Part shown: positions 9,570 to 19,635 of the stretch, in pieces
How the letters are laid out: each line of letters starts with the position of its first letter
Position numbering within the stretch: the first letter of the stretch is position 1
NCBI GenBank assembly: GCA_031180665.1
Contig: JAPSLP010000017.1
Location: 1-64,000 of the forward strand
DNA length: 64,000 nt
Reading direction: 5' to 3'
DNA from: Cupriavidus sp.
GTDB taxonomy: Bacteria > Pseudomonadota > Gammaproteobacteria > Burkholderiales > Burkholderiaceae
The notes under the pieces: model-generated
What the model was told of the DNA's origin: nothing
The model's database searches: none
What the model saw: only the letters and a program-made list of their open reading frames with translations
Translations under genes and position numbers: made by a program

Positions 9570-10142
9570 ATGGCCACGATTTCTCGCCGGCGCTGGCTGG
9601 CGGCCTGCGGCACCGCCGCACTCACCGTGTCCGTGACGGCCTGGCTGGCCGGCTGTGGCTGGGTCGGCAATGAATACACCTTTTCGCAGAGCCAGCTGCA
9701 GGCGGCGCTCGAGCGCAAGTTCCCGTTCAGCCAGCGCTACATGCAGCTGTTCGACATCGAGCTGGCCAACCCGCAGCTGCTGCTCGATCCGCAGCGCAAT
9801 CGCGTCAGCATCACGTTCGATGCCACGCTGGACAACCGGCTGTTCTTCCGCGAGGCGATGAAGGGACGGTTCGCGCTGGACAGCGCGCTGCGCTACGACC
9901 CCTCGACCCGTTCGCTGGTGTTGCAGGACCCCGAGGTCAAGCAGTTCGACGTGGCGGGGCTGCCGCAACAGTACTCGCGCCAGTTGAACGCGCTCGGCGG
10001 CATTCTGGCCGAGCAACTGCTGCAGGACTATCCGCTCTATACGTTCAAGCCCGACGAGCTCAAGTTGGGGGGCGCGCGTGTCGAGCCCGGTACAATCACC
10101 GTGCTGCCGGACGGCATCAACGTCAAGATCCATCGTCCATAG
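9570..10142 (+). CDS. DUF1439 (YceB-like) lipoprotein
   Basis: 190 aa; lipobox-like LAGC followed by NEYTFSQSQLQAALERKFPFSQRYMQLFDIELANPQL. Confidence 0.85.
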   Translation: MATISRRRWLAACGTAALTVSVTAWLAGCGWVGNEYTFSQSQLQAALERKFPFSQRYMQLFDIELANPQLLLDPQRNRVSITFDATLDNRLFFREAMKGRFALDSALRYDPSTRSLVLQDPEVKQFDVAGLPQQYSRQLNALGGILAEQLLQDYPLYTFKPDELKLGGARVEPGTITVLPDGINVKIHRP

Positions 10143-10326
10143 CAGCGCAGAACAATCATTGGCGAGGCCGGCGTTCGCCCGGCCATCGCGGGGCGGCATG
10201 ATCGTGCCGCCCTGGGTCGTCCCCGGTATCGACGCTATTCGCTATTTACGCGTGCTCGTGTGGCTGCGCCAATGCGCCGGCCTGCGGGCCCCTTGTCCCT
10301 GAATCGCTCCAATCCTCCGCACTCGC

Positions 10327-11208
10327 ATGGATATCGCCATCGCCCTCAAAGCCCTGATCCTCGGCATCGTCGAAGGACTGACCGAATTTCTCCCGATCTC
10401 CAGCACGGGGCACCTGATCCTCGCTGGCGAGCTGCTGAACTTCAACGACGAGAAGGGCAAGATCTTCGAGATCGTGATCCAGTTCGGCGCGATCCTGGCC
10501 GTGTGTTGGGAATTCCGCCGGCGCATCGTCGACGTGGTCGGCGGGCTCGCCACCGAGCCGCGCGCGCAGCGTTTCGCGATGAACGTGATCATCGCGACGG
10601 TGCCGGCGATCGTGCTGGCCTTCCTGCTCGGGCCCTGGATCAAGGCCTATCTGTTCAACCCGATCACGGTGGCGACCGCGTTTATCGTCGGCGGGCTGGT
10701 GATCCTGCTGGCCGAATGGCGCGAGAGCCGGCGCGGCCAGGTCTCGCATCCGCAAGGCAATGCGCTGCTCGAAGCGGCCAAGGCCAGTGCGCCGCGCATC
10801 GAATCGGTCGACGACATGAACTGGCGCGACGCGCTGAAGGTCGGCATCGCGCAGTGTTTCGCGCTGGTGCCGGGCACCTCGCGCTCGGGCGCCACCATCA
10901 TCGGCGGCATGCTGTTCGGGCTGTCGCGCCAGGTGGCGACCGAGTTCTCGTTCTTCCTGGCGATCCCGGTGATCTTCGGCGCCAGCGTCTACGAACTGTA
11001 CAAGGCGCGCAACCTGCTGTCGGCCGACGACATCGGCGTGTTCGCAGTCGGGTTCGTGTTCGCCTTCCTGTCGGCCTTCCTGTGCGTGCGCTGGCTGCTG
11101 CGATTCGTCGCGACGCACGACTTCAAGCCGTTCGCGTGGTACCGGATCGTGTTCGGCGTGCTGGTGCTGGCCACCGCGCAATTGGGCATCGTGGCCTGGC
11201 ACGGTTGA
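10327..11208 (+). CDS. uppP: undecaprenyl-diphosphatase
   Basis: 293 aa; [20 protein letters not shown] and [15 protein letters not shown] motifs of UppP/BacA. Confidence 0.96.
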   Translation: MDIAIALKALILGIVEGLTEFLPISSTGHLILAGELLNFNDEKGKIFEIVIQFGAILAVCWEFRRRIVDVVGGLATEPRAQRFAMNVIIATVPAIVLAFLLGPWIKAYLFNPITVATAFIVGGLVILLAEWRESRRGQVSHPQGNALLEAAKASAPRIESVDDMNWRDALKVGIAQCFALVPGTSRSGATIIGGMLFGLSRQVATEFSFFLAIPVIFGASVYELYKARNLLSADDIGVFAVGFVFAFLSAFLCVRWLLRFVATHDFKPFAWYRIVFGVLVLATAQLGIVAWHG

Positions 11209-11230
11209 TAGCCTGGATTTGCCACTGGTT

Positions 11231-11430
11231 TTCTCCCCTCTCCCGCTCGCGGGAGAGGGGCGGGGGAGAGGGCATGCGGCGGTCGTCATGGCGATGCCGG
11301 CTGAAACCACCTCCCTCTCCCCGACCCTTTCCCCCATGAGGGGGAGAGGGAGAACACATCAGGTGTGCCAAGCCCCGTAGTGCTGCATTCTTTCTCCTCT
11401 CTCCCGCGTGCGGGAGAGAGGGAGAACACC
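11231..11430. repeat. cluster of REP-like GC-rich palindromes
   Basis: Three related blocks: ctctcccgctcgcgggagag...cgggggagagg; cctccctctccccgacccttcccccatgagggggagagggagaacac; ctctcccgcgtgcgggagagagggagaacac. Confidence 0.8.
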
Positions 11431-11459
11431 GTTGGCTGCCTGAAGGGTTCAGCCTCCGC

Positions 11460-12227
11460 TCATCCCCGCTTGCGGAATACCACGTCCCACACGCCGTGCC
11501 CGAGCCGTAGTCCGCGGCGTTCGAACTTGGTCACCGGCCGGTAATCCGGCCGCTCGGCAAAGCCGCCGGGTGCGTCGGACGTATTGGCCAGCGTCGGCTC
11601 GCCCGACAGCACCTCCACCATCTGGTGCGCGTATTCCTCCCAGTCGGTCGCACAGTGCAGATAGCCGCCGGGCTTGAGCCGGCTCGCCAGCAGCTTGACC
11701 AGCGGCGGCTGCACCAGCCGGCGCTTGTTGTGGCGCTTCTTGTGCCAGGGATCGGGGAAGAAGATATGCACCCCATCCAGGCTTTCCTCGGTCAGCATGT
11801 GGGCGACCACTTCGACCGCGTCGTGCTGCAGGATGCGGATATTGTCCAGGCCCCGTTCGCCGATCAGCTTGAGCAGCGCGCCCACGCCAGGCTCGTGCAC
11901 TTCGCAGCCCAGGAAGTTGTCCTGTGGCCGCAGCTGCGCGATATGCGCGGTGGTCTCGCCCATGCCGAAGCCGATTTCCAGGATCGACGGCGCCTCGCGC
12001 CCGAAGGCGGCCTGCCAGTCCAGCGGCTGGCCGGTGTAGGGCAGCACGAAGCGGGGGCCGAGCTCGTCGATGGCGCGCTGCTGGCCGGTCGAGGTCCGTC
12101 CCGCCCGGCGCACGAAGGAGCGGATGCGGCGGGGATGGGCGACGTTGGCAGCGGGATCGCCAGCCGTGCTGGCCGGCTCGTCGTCGGGCACGGTGGCCTC
12201 GGTCGGAATGGGATCGTCGGGAAACAT
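11460..12227 (-). CDS. trmB: tRNA (guanine-N7-)-methyltransferase
   Basis: Likely start [15 protein letters not shown] at 12227; [37 protein letters not shown] and [23 protein letters not shown] are TrmB motifs. Confidence 0.94.
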   Translation of the reverse strand: MFPDDPIPTEATVPDDEPASTAGDPAANVAHPRRIRSFVRRAGRTSTGQQRAIDELGPRFVLPYTGQPLDWQAAFGREAPSILEIGFGMGETTAHIAQLRPQDNFLGCEVHEPGVGALLKLIGERGLDNIRILQHDAVEVVAHMLTEESLDGVHIFFPDPWHKKRHNKRRLVQPPLVKLLASRLKPGGYLHCATDWEEYAHQMVEVLSGEPTLANTSDAPGGFAERPDYRPVTKFERRGLRLGHGVWDVVFRKRG

Positions 12228-12639
12228 GGCAACAAAAAGGCCGCCGGGTGATTCGCCGTTCGGAGCGACGCGGTGTCGGAGGGGCGGCCAGAGAATGATG
12301 GGTTCCGTGGGCCAGTGGCCGGTGCCTGGTGGAGCCGGGCGGCCAGCGGCAAGCGCGTATTCTAGCGCAGTGCCTCCCATACGCAGCCGCGCCGCGCGTC
12401 GCCACTTGCTGGGACGGTATGGGCGCTTTCAGGCAAGCAACGCCCAATCCATGAGCGGATACGACGCGATTTGACGCGATTCATCCAATATTGATCGGAT
12501 TCGCCCCATTCGGCGCCGGGCTGTGGCCCGCGTCAGCGCCTCGCGTGCGCGCCGCGCGACGTCGGCCTCCACGCGCTCGTCCAGCACGCGTGCGAGTTGA
12601 CGCAGCTGGCTCGCGGTGATGCCGCACCCCCAGGACAGC

Positions 12640-13033
12640 GCAGGCGCTGACGGGGCATCGCTGCATCAATCGCTGCATCAATCTGTATTTGCCCACTTAC
12701 GGCGGGCTATATGCGTGGGAGTTCAGGAAGGGCAAGCGCGAACCGAATATCCGCGTGGACGGGCAATTCGTGGCCAACGACAGCGACCAGATGGTCACCG
12801 CCGCCCTGGCCGGCATGGGACTGGCCTTCGTGCCCGAAAACATGGTGCTGGCCCATGTGGAGCGGGGCGACCTGGTGCCATTGCTCGAGGACTGGTGCCC
12901 GGTTTTTCCTGGCTACCATCTCTACTACCCGAGTCGCCGGCATTCGTCGCGGGCGATGACTTTGCTGATCGAGACGCTTCGTGATGCTGGCAAGCCGCCT
13001 GCGCACCGTAGCGCAAAACGAACGCGGCCGTGA
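12640..13033 (+). pseudogene. LysR-type regulator, C-terminal substrate-binding fragment only
   Basis: CINLYLPTYGGLYAWEFRKGKREPNIRVDGQFVANDSDQMVTAALAGMGLAFVPENMVLAHVERGDLVPLLEDWCPVFPGYHLYYPSRRHSSRAMTLLIETLR is the C-terminal part of a LysR effector domain; no HTH or N-terminal half is encoded upstream. Confidence 0.82.
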
Positions 13034-13094
13034 CCGCTCGCCTGCTTCGGGACGGGGCTTTCGGGACTGGGGGGATGGACGGCAGCGGAGGGTG

Positions 13095-13169
13095 TGGAGC
13101 GGGCGATGGGAATCGAACCCACGTCTTTAGCTTGGGAAGCTAAGGTAATAGCCATTATACGACGCCCGC
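13095..13169 (-). tRNA. tRNA-Gly (CCC anticodon)
   Basis: Reverse complement GCGGGCGTCGTATAATGGCTATTACCTTAGCTTCCCAAGCTAAAGACGTGGGTTCGATTCCCATCGCCCGCTCCA folds as a cloverleaf with anticodon loop TTCCCAA and encoded CCA. Confidence 0.95.
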
Positions 13170-13261
13170 GGACCCGCGATTTTATGCGGTATCCGCAGGG
13201 AAGCGCAAGCCGGGGCGGCCCTTGGCGCCGGCGCGAATCGGCACGGCGGCGCGTGCGCTGC

Positions 13262-14122
13262 CTACCAAGTCGAGATCGCCTTCGGCGTGAATACCGGCAT
13301 GTCGATGCCTGCGGCGGCATCCGTCACGGCCCCGATCTGGACCAGGGGACGCGCCGATTCCACCTGCCCGAAGATCGCCGCGAAGGGGATGTCGGCGGCA
13401 TCCCTGCCGGTACCGATGCGCAGCAGTCCGGTGGGTATCGATACGCCCGAGGGATCGAGCAGGTACCAGCGGTGCGACAGATACGCCTCCACCACCGCAT
13501 GGAAATCCGGCGGACCGATGGCCGGATCGGCGCCATAGTCCAGCGTGCTCGACATCCGTGCCGGGATGCTGATGGCACGGCAGAGCGCGATCATCAGATG
13601 GGCGAAATCGCGGCAGACACCGGTGCGCTCCACGATGGTATTGAGCGCCGACGTGCGTTCGTTGGTCGAGCGGGACAGGAAGCGCACGTGATGGCGGACC
13701 CATTCGCGGATCGCATAGACGCGCGCATAGCCGCGCGGCATGTTGCCGAATTCGCGCATCGCGAATTCCATCAGGCGGTCCGATTCGCAATACCGGCTCG
13801 GCCGCAGGTATTGCCACACCTCGAAAGGCAACTCGGCCACCGGCACCTCGGACAATAGCGTCCCGTCATCCAGGCGATGGTCGATATCCACGATCGCCTC
13901 GTACTCGACGACAAAGGGGCCGCGCGGCACCCGCACCCTGAACATGCGGTTGCCCAGCACCGGATCGGCATAGTGGGCCACCTCGACTGCTGGCGGCAGG
14001 TCCAGCCGCTCCTGCACAACGAATTGGTGTGCGGTGCGGGCCGCTTCGATATTGAACAGGAAGTCCGCCATGGCGTCCTTGACCTCATAGGACAGCGTCA
14101 CGGCGTATCGGAGACGGTTCAT
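13262..14122 (-). CDS. transglutaminase-like family protein
   Basis: Start MNRLRYAVTLSYEVKDAMADFLFNIEAART at 14122; ERTGVCRDFAHLMIALCRAISIPARMSSTLDYG and DFHAVVEAYL catalytic segments. Confidence 0.9.
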   Translation of the reverse strand: MNRLRYAVTLSYEVKDAMADFLFNIEAARTAHQFVVQERLDLPPAVEVAHYADPVLGNRMFRVRVPRGPFVVEYEAIVDIDHRLDDGTLLSEVPVAELPFEVWQYLRPSRYCESDRLMEFAMREFGNMPRGYARVYAIREWVRHHVRFLSRSTNERTSALNTIVERTGVCRDFAHLMIALCRAISIPARMSSTLDYGADPAIGPPDFHAVVEAYLSHRWYLLDPSGVSIPTGLLRIGTGRDAADIPFAAIFGQVESARPLVQIGAVTDAAAGIDMPVFTPKAISTW

Positions 14123-14361
14123 TTCCGGCCTCGCATCGACGAGCGAACAACAGCAGGTGCTCGTTCCAGTGTAGTGGCCGTGGCGCGCCAACGTCGCGGC
14201 TGGACACGGTCGCCGAGCTCGCGGGCAGGGCCTCGGCGGATCTGGTCATTGGCGTGGACGAATAGGGCGCGGCGGCAGGCGCGCGTCCATAGCAGAACGG
14301 CCCCGAGGCGAGCCGCCTCCGGGGCCGGTGCCGGTATCCAGACCGGAACGTTGCCGGGTTT

Positions 14362-14649
14362 TCAGGCGTGTCTGGCGGCGAAGCGGCCGAACAGCGCGCA
14401 ACCGCCCGCGTTCACGCGTCGGAACCGCTTGACGGCGGCGTGCGCAGGCGAGCCAAGGCGGGGCCAGCCTTGGTCGATGGCACGATCCCAATCGATCAGC
14501 AACGTGGTCGCCTGTCGCCACCGGGTCGGCAGCAGACGCAGGAATTCGAACGGAGGCACCAGCCGCGTGTGCCATCGGCCCAGATAGCGATGGCGCGGCG
14601 CGGGCATGGCGGGAAGCGCGCGGTAGGTGGTCTTCGGGAGCGGGTTCAT
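14362..14649 (-). CDS. hypothetical protein (95 aa)
   Basis: Open frame MNPLPKTTYRALPAMPAPRHRYLGRWHTRLVPPFEFLRLL... in an otherwise unassigned interval; no family recognised. Confidence 0.35.
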   Translation of the reverse strand: MNPLPKTTYRALPAMPAPRHRYLGRWHTRLVPPFEFLRLLPTRWRQATTLLIDWDRAIDQGWPRLGSPAHAAVKRFRRVNAGGCALFGRFAARHA

Positions 14650-14813
14650 GATGTTTCCGGTAATCCCCGGGGAGCGACTTCAAGCGTCACTGATGCTGAG
14701 ACGTTGTCGAGAGGGGAAGGCCCGGAAACGAATCGATTGCCGGTCCGGCCGCGGGCGGCGCGGGACGACGTAGCTACCAGCATAGGTGCGCGCGGATCGT
14801 CATGCCAGCGCGC

Positions 14814-15806
14814 TTACAACATCGTGCCGGGCGGCAACGGGGCATCGGGTGCTGACCAGCGCGCCCGGACGATGCAGCACGCGCGCACGGTTTCGCCGGG
14901 CTGCACCCAGCGGGGTTCGCCTTGCCGATGAATCGCATCCGGCAAGCCCAGCCATGGCTCCACGCAGTAATAGTCCGAATCCTCGCGTTCGCTCCATGTG
15001 GTGATCGCGCGCCAGGGCTCGGAACCCTCGAGCGTGCCGAGCTCGAAGGCCAGCGTCCGATAGGCCTGTACATCGGCCCGCCCATCGACCTGCCCGGGAT
15101 CGGAACACGGCACGGCGAGTTCCGCCACGCCTTGCCCGGCATCGAGCCGATGGAACGTGTCCTGCAGCCGCGGATCGTCGAGCCGGTAGCTGGGCTCGCC
15201 CGGCTCGCCCGCGATCAGGCCGCCGTCGGGCCGTTGCCTCACCCGCTGCGCCGGGGGCAGCGTCAGCCGGCATAGCCGGCGCAGCCCATGCGGGACCGAG
15301 AAATAGAAATGGTGTCCGGCATAGAAGGGCAGCGGCGCGCTGCCGAGGTTCCGGACCGCGAAGCTCGCCTCGAGCCCGTCATCCAGCAGTTGGTAGCCGA
15401 CCTCGAAGCGGAACGGAAACGGATAGGCCTCGCGCGTCGCCTCGGAATCGGTCAATGCCATCGTGATCGACCGGTCGGGGTCGCACGCTGCGACCTCGAA
15501 CGGCAGGTCGCGCGCGAAGCCGTGCTGCGGCATCGTGCGCACCACGCCGCCGCCATCGCGCCATTTGCCCGCTTCGCCGTCGACGAAGTGGCGGCCGATA
15601 AAGGGAAACAGCAGCGGATTGCCGCCACGGACCTTCGCAGGCCGCGACCAGTCGGCGTCCTCTGGCCAGTACAGGATGTCGGCGCCGCGATGGATCCAGC
15701 GCACCAGGCGGCCGCCGGCCCAGGGCGCGAGCAGCAGGGCGTTGTGGTCGTCGCCGATGCGGACCAGGTCCTGGTCCTGAAAGCGAAACGTCGGATAACT
15801 CGGCAT
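14814..15806 (-). CDS. aldose 1-epimerase family protein
   Basis: Start MPSYPTFRFQDQDLVRIGDDHNALLLAPWAGGRLVRWIHRGADILYW; GNPLLFPFIGRHF...HGFARDLPFEV typical of the galactose mutarotase-like fold. Confidence 0.88.
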   Translation of the reverse strand: MPSYPTFRFQDQDLVRIGDDHNALLLAPWAGGRLVRWIHRGADILYWPEDADWSRPAKVRGGNPLLFPFIGRHFVDGEAGKWRDGGGVVRTMPQHGFARDLPFEVAACDPDRSITMALTDSEATREAYPFPFRFEVGYQLLDDGLEASFAVRNLGSAPLPFYAGHHFYFSVPHGLRRLCRLTLPPAQRVRQRPDGGLIAGEPGEPSYRLDDPRLQDTFHRLDAGQGVAELAVPCSDPGQVDGRADVQAYRTLAFELGTLEGSEPWRAITTWSEREDSDYYCVEPWLGLPDAIHRQGEPRWVQPGETVRACCIVRARWSAPDAPLPPGTML

Positions 15807-15894
15807 GGTCGTGGCGGAAGACGGGCGGGGCAAATGCCGCATGATAACGGCAGGGCGCGTCACGGCAAGGCACGGCGCACCCGCCCCCCCAGCG

Positions 15895-17937
15895 CTATGC
15901 GGTCGCGGTGCTGGTCTCGCTCAGGTAGCGCCGCGCGTAATCGAAGTACCAGTCCAGCGTGTCCGGATTGGCCATCGCGTCGCGATTGGCGATCTTGTCC
16001 GGGTCGTGGCCGAGCAGCAGCTTCTTGATCGGCACCTCCATCTTCTTGCCCGACAGCGTGCGCGGGATACCGGGCACCTGCAGGATGGCGTTAGGCACGT
16101 GCCGCGACGACAGCGCCTCGCGGATGCGCGCGCGGATCGTGTCGACCAGCCTGTCGTCGAGCGCGACGCCTTCGCGCAGCACGACGAACAGCGGCATATA
16201 CGAGTCGCGCCCCAGATATTCGAGGTCGACCACCATGCTGTCGAGGACCTCGGGCAGTTCCTCGACCACGCGATACAGCTCGCTGGTCCCCATGCGGATG
16301 CCGTGCCGGTTGATGGTGGCGTCGGAGCGGCCGTAGATGATGGCGCCGCCGCGCGAGGTGATCTTGATCCAGTCGCCGTGGCGCCAGACGCCGGGGTAGG
16401 AATCGAAATAGCTGTCGCGGTAGCGCTTGCCGTCGGTGTCGCCCCACAGGTAGAGCGGCATCGACGGCATCGGTTCGGTGCAGACCAGTTCGCCGACCTC
16501 GTCGATCCGCGCCTGGCCGGCTTCGTCGAAGGCCTCGACCTTGGCGCCGAGGCAGCGGCACTGCATCTCGCCGGCATAGACCGGCAGCAGCGGGCAGCCG
16601 GCGACGAAGGAGCCCGCGAAGTCGGTGCCGCCGGACATCGGCGCCAGCCAGATATCGTCGCGCACGTTGCGGTAGATCCAGTCGTAGGCCTCGGCGGGCA
16701 GCGGCGAGCCAGTCGAGCCGATGCCGCGCAGGCGGCTCAGGTCTGCCTCACGCGACGGCACCACGCCAGCCTTGATGCCGCCGGTGAAGAACGCCGCGCC
16801 CGCGCCGAAGACGGTGATGCCGGCGTCTTGCGCAAAGCGCCACAGCACGCCGGCGTCGGGCCAGGCCGGATTGCCGTCGTAGATCGCGATGGTGCTGCCC
16901 AGCAGCAGGCCGGCCACCTGCGCATTCCACATGATCCAGCCACTGCTGCTGTACCAGTGGAAGACATCGTCGGGGCCCAGGTCGTTGTGGAACGCCATCA
17001 GCTTGAGCTGCTCGATCACGATGCCGCCGTGGCCGTGCACGATGGGTTTGGGCATGCCGGTGGTGCCGGACGAATAGACGATCCACAGCGGATGGTCGAA
17101 CGGCACGCTGTCGATCTGCAGCGGCACCCGATGCGCCAGCGCATCCTGCCAGCGATGGCGGCGCAGCGCGCTCGCATGGCCCAGCGAAGTGGCGAGCGAG
17201 GTTGCCAACGTCGGGTCCGGCGTTCCCGGCAGCGGCACCACGATCAGGTCCGTCAGGGACGGCAGCGCGTCGACCAGCTGCGCCACCACCGGCGTGCGGT
17301 CGTAGGTCTTGCCGCCGTAGCGGTAGCCGTCGACGGCGATCAGCACCTTCGGTTCGATCTGGCGGAAGCGGTCGGTCACCGCGACCTGCCCCATGTCCGG
17401 CGCGCAGCCGGACCAGACCGCGCCGACGCTGGCGGTGGCGAGGAAGGCGACGATGGTCTGCGGGATATTCGGCAGATAGCCCGCCACGCGGTCGCCGCGG
17501 CCGACGCCCAGTTGCCGCAGCGTATGCGCCAATGCCGCGACCTGCGCTTCGAGTGCGTCCCAGCTCAGCTCGGCCAGCGGCTGCGCTTCCCCGGCATGAC
17601 GGATCGCGGCACGCTGGCGCGCGGCGCCTTCGCCGGCGTGGCGGAAGACCTGCTGCACATAGTTCAGGCTGGCGCCTTCGAACCAGCGCGCGCCCGGCAT
17701 CTCGCGGCGCGCCAGCACCTGCCTGGCCGGCGTGTCGAAGCGGACATCGAAGTAGGCGCGTATCGCGTCCCAGAAGGCCTCGATCTCGGTGACCGACCAG
17801 CGCCACAGGCTGTCGTAATCGTCGAATGCGAGGCCGCGCGTGTCGCGCAGCCACCGCATGAAGGCCGTCAGCCGCGCGCGCTCGCGCACCGTGGGCGACG
17901 GCGTCCAGACCAGCTTGCCTTCTTCCAGCGTTGTCAT
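15895..17937 (-). CDS. acetoacetate--CoA ligase
   Basis: Start MTTLEEGKLVWTPSPTVRERARLTAFMRWL; ANL superfamily motif IVYSSGTTGMPKPIVHGHGG and HGDWIKITSRGGAIIYGRSDATINRHGIRMGTSELYRVVE. Confidence 0.94.
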   Translation of the reverse strand: MTTLEEGKLVWTPSPTVRERARLTAFMRWLRDTRGLAFDDYDSLWRWSVTEIEAFWDAIRAYFDVRFDTPARQVLARREMPGARWFEGASLNYVQQVFRHAGEGAARQRAAIRHAGEAQPLAELSWDALEAQVAALAHTLRQLGVGRGDRVAGYLPNIPQTIVAFLATASVGAVWSGCAPDMGQVAVTDRFRQIEPKVLIAVDGYRYGGKTYDRTPVVAQLVDALPSLTDLIVVPLPGTPDPTLATSLATSLGHASALRRHRWQDALAHRVPLQIDSVPFDHPLWIVYSSGTTGMPKPIVHGHGGIVIEQLKLMAFHNDLGPDDVFHWYSSSGWIMWNAQVAGLLLGSTIAIYDGNPAWPDAGVLWRFAQDAGITVFGAGAAFFTGGIKAGVVPSREADLSRLRGIGSTGSPLPAEAYDWIYRNVRDDIWLAPMSGGTDFAGSFVAGCPLLPVYAGEMQCRCLGAKVEAFDEAGQARIDEVGELVCTEPMPSMPLYLWGDTDGKRYRDSYFDSYPGVWRHGDWIKITSRGGAIIYGRSDATINRHGIRMGTSELYRVVEELPEVLDSMVVDLEYLGRDSYMPLFVVLREGVALDDRLVDTIRARIREALSSRHVPNAILQVPGIPRTLSGKKMEVPIKKLLLGHDPDKIANRDAMANPDTLDWYFDYARRYLSETSTATA

Positions 17938-18045
17938 GTCTCCTCCTTTGCCTTGTTTTTTGATGCCGCGTGCCGATGGCGACGCGGGCCCGGGATGGCT
18001 CAAGGGATGGGGATGGGGCGGGCGCCGCGGGCGCCCGCGAGGCGG

Positions 18046-19527
18046 TCAGATGCCGCCGAGGCAAAGGTACTTCAGTTCCAGGTACTCGTCGATGCCGTAG
18101 GTCGAGCCCTCGCGGCCCAGGCCCGACTGCTTGACGCCGCCGAACGGCGCCACCTCGTTCGAGATCAGGCCGGTGTTGATGCCGACCATGCCGTATTCCA
18201 GCTGCTCGGCGACGCGCCAGACGCGGCCGATATCGCGGCTGTAGAAATACGAGGCGAGGCCGAACTCGCTGGCGTTGGCCAGCGCCACGGCTTCCTGCTC
18301 GTCGCGGAACTTGAACACCGCGGCCACGGGGCCGAAGGTCTCCTCGCGCGAGATCAGCATCTCGGGGGTGGCATCGGCCAGCACGGTCGGCGCGATGAAG
18401 CGGCCTGAGCCCAGGCCCTCGACCAGCTTGCCGCCGGTCAGCAGACGGGCGCCGCGCGAAGTCGCGTCGTCGATATGCTGGCGCACCTTCTGCACCGCCT
18501 GGTCGTCGATCAGCGGACCCTGGGCCACGCCGGCGTCGAAGCCGTTGCCCACGCGCAGGCCCTCGGCCTGGCGCGCGAGCTTGGCGACGAACTCGTCGTA
18601 GATCGACTCGTGCGCATAGAAGCGGTTGGTGCAGACGCAGGTCTGGCCGGCATTGCGGTACTTGGACGCGATCGCGCCTTCGACCGCGGCATCGATATCG
18701 GCGTCGTCGAACACGATGAAGGGCGCATGCCCGCCCAGCTCCAGCGCGATCTTCTTGACCGTCGGCGCGCATTGCTCCATCAGGATGCGGCCCACCGGGG
18801 TCGAGCCGGTGAAGGACAGATGGCGGACCACCGGCGACGCGCACAACGTCTTGCCGATCGCGATCGACTGATCGGCATCGCCGGTGACGATATTGATCAC
18901 ACCGGCCGGGATGCCGGCGCGGTGCGCCAGTTCGGCCATCGCCAGCGCGCACAGCGGCGTCTGCTCGGCCGGCTTGACCACGATGGTGCAGCCGGCGGCC
19001 AGCGCGGGCGCGCACTTGCGCGTGATCATCGCGATCGGGAAATTCCACGGCGTGATCGACGCGCAGACGCCGATCGGCTGCTTGAGCACCACCATCCGCT
19101 TGTCGGCCCAGGTCGAGGCCGGCACGTCGCCGCTGACGCGCTTGGCCTCCTCGGCGAACCACTCGATGAACGAGGCGCCGTAGACCACCTCGCCCTTCGA
19201 TTCGGCCAGCGGCTTGCCCTGTTCGGCCGTCATCAGCGCGGCCAGATCGTCGGTGTGGGCGATCAGCAGATCGAACCAGCGGCGCATCAGGTTGGCGCGC
19301 TCCTTGGCCGTCTTCGCGCGCCAGGCCGGCCAGGCCGCCTCGGCGGCGGCGATCGCCCGCTCGGTTTCGACGGCGCCCAGGTTGGCCACCTGCAGCAGTT
19401 CCTGGTTGTTCGCCGGGTCGATCACCGGGAAGGTGGTGCCGTTGTCGGCCCCGACCCATTCGCCGTTGACATAGGACTGGCTGCGGACCAGGGCACGGTC
19501 CTGGATTCGGTCTAGCGCATTGGCCAT
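18046..19527 (-). CDS. gabD: NAD(P)-dependent succinate-semialdehyde dehydrogenase
   Basis: 493 aa aldehyde dehydrogenase; MNRRWFDLL-type region, ITPWNFPIAMITRKCAPALAAGCT, FTGSTPVGRILM, NAGQTCVCTNRF. Confidence 0.92.
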   Translation of the reverse strand: MANALDRIQDRALVRSQSYVNGEWVGADNGTTFPVIDPANNQELLQVANLGAVETERAIAAAEAAWPAWRAKTAKERANLMRRWFDLLIAHTDDLAALMTAEQGKPLAESKGEVVYGASFIEWFAEEAKRVSGDVPASTWADKRMVVLKQPIGVCASITPWNFPIAMITRKCAPALAAGCTIVVKPAEQTPLCALAMAELAHRAGIPAGVINIVTGDADQSIAIGKTLCASPVVRHLSFTGSTPVGRILMEQCAPTVKKIALELGGHAPFIVFDDADIDAAVEGAIASKYRNAGQTCVCTNRFYAHESIYDEFVAKLARQAEGLRVGNGFDAGVAQGPLIDDQAVQKVRQHIDDATSRGARLLTGGKLVEGLGSGRFIAPTVLADATPEMLISREETFGPVAAVFKFRDEQEAVALANASEFGLASYFYSRDIGRVWRVAEQLEYGMVGINTGLISNEVAPFGGVKQSGLGREGSTYGIDEYLELKYLCLGGI

Positions 19528-19635
19528 CGTGGTCTCCTGTAATCGGTTCTGGTTGCAGATGATAGCGGGGGATGGCGGCGGCCGCGGGCGGGCGCGTCGG
19601 GAGCCGGGCGCTGCGGGTCCTGGGCCGCCCAGCTC

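Noticed and set aside
12689-13033. Annotating the 114-aa ORF as a functional regulator
   Set aside because: It contains only the distal LysR effector half without any DNA-binding domain, so treated as a pseudogene fragment.
15805-18408. 867-aa plus-strand ORF opposite acetoacetate-CoA ligase
   Set aside because: Shadow ORF with no recognisable domain, low-complexity composition.
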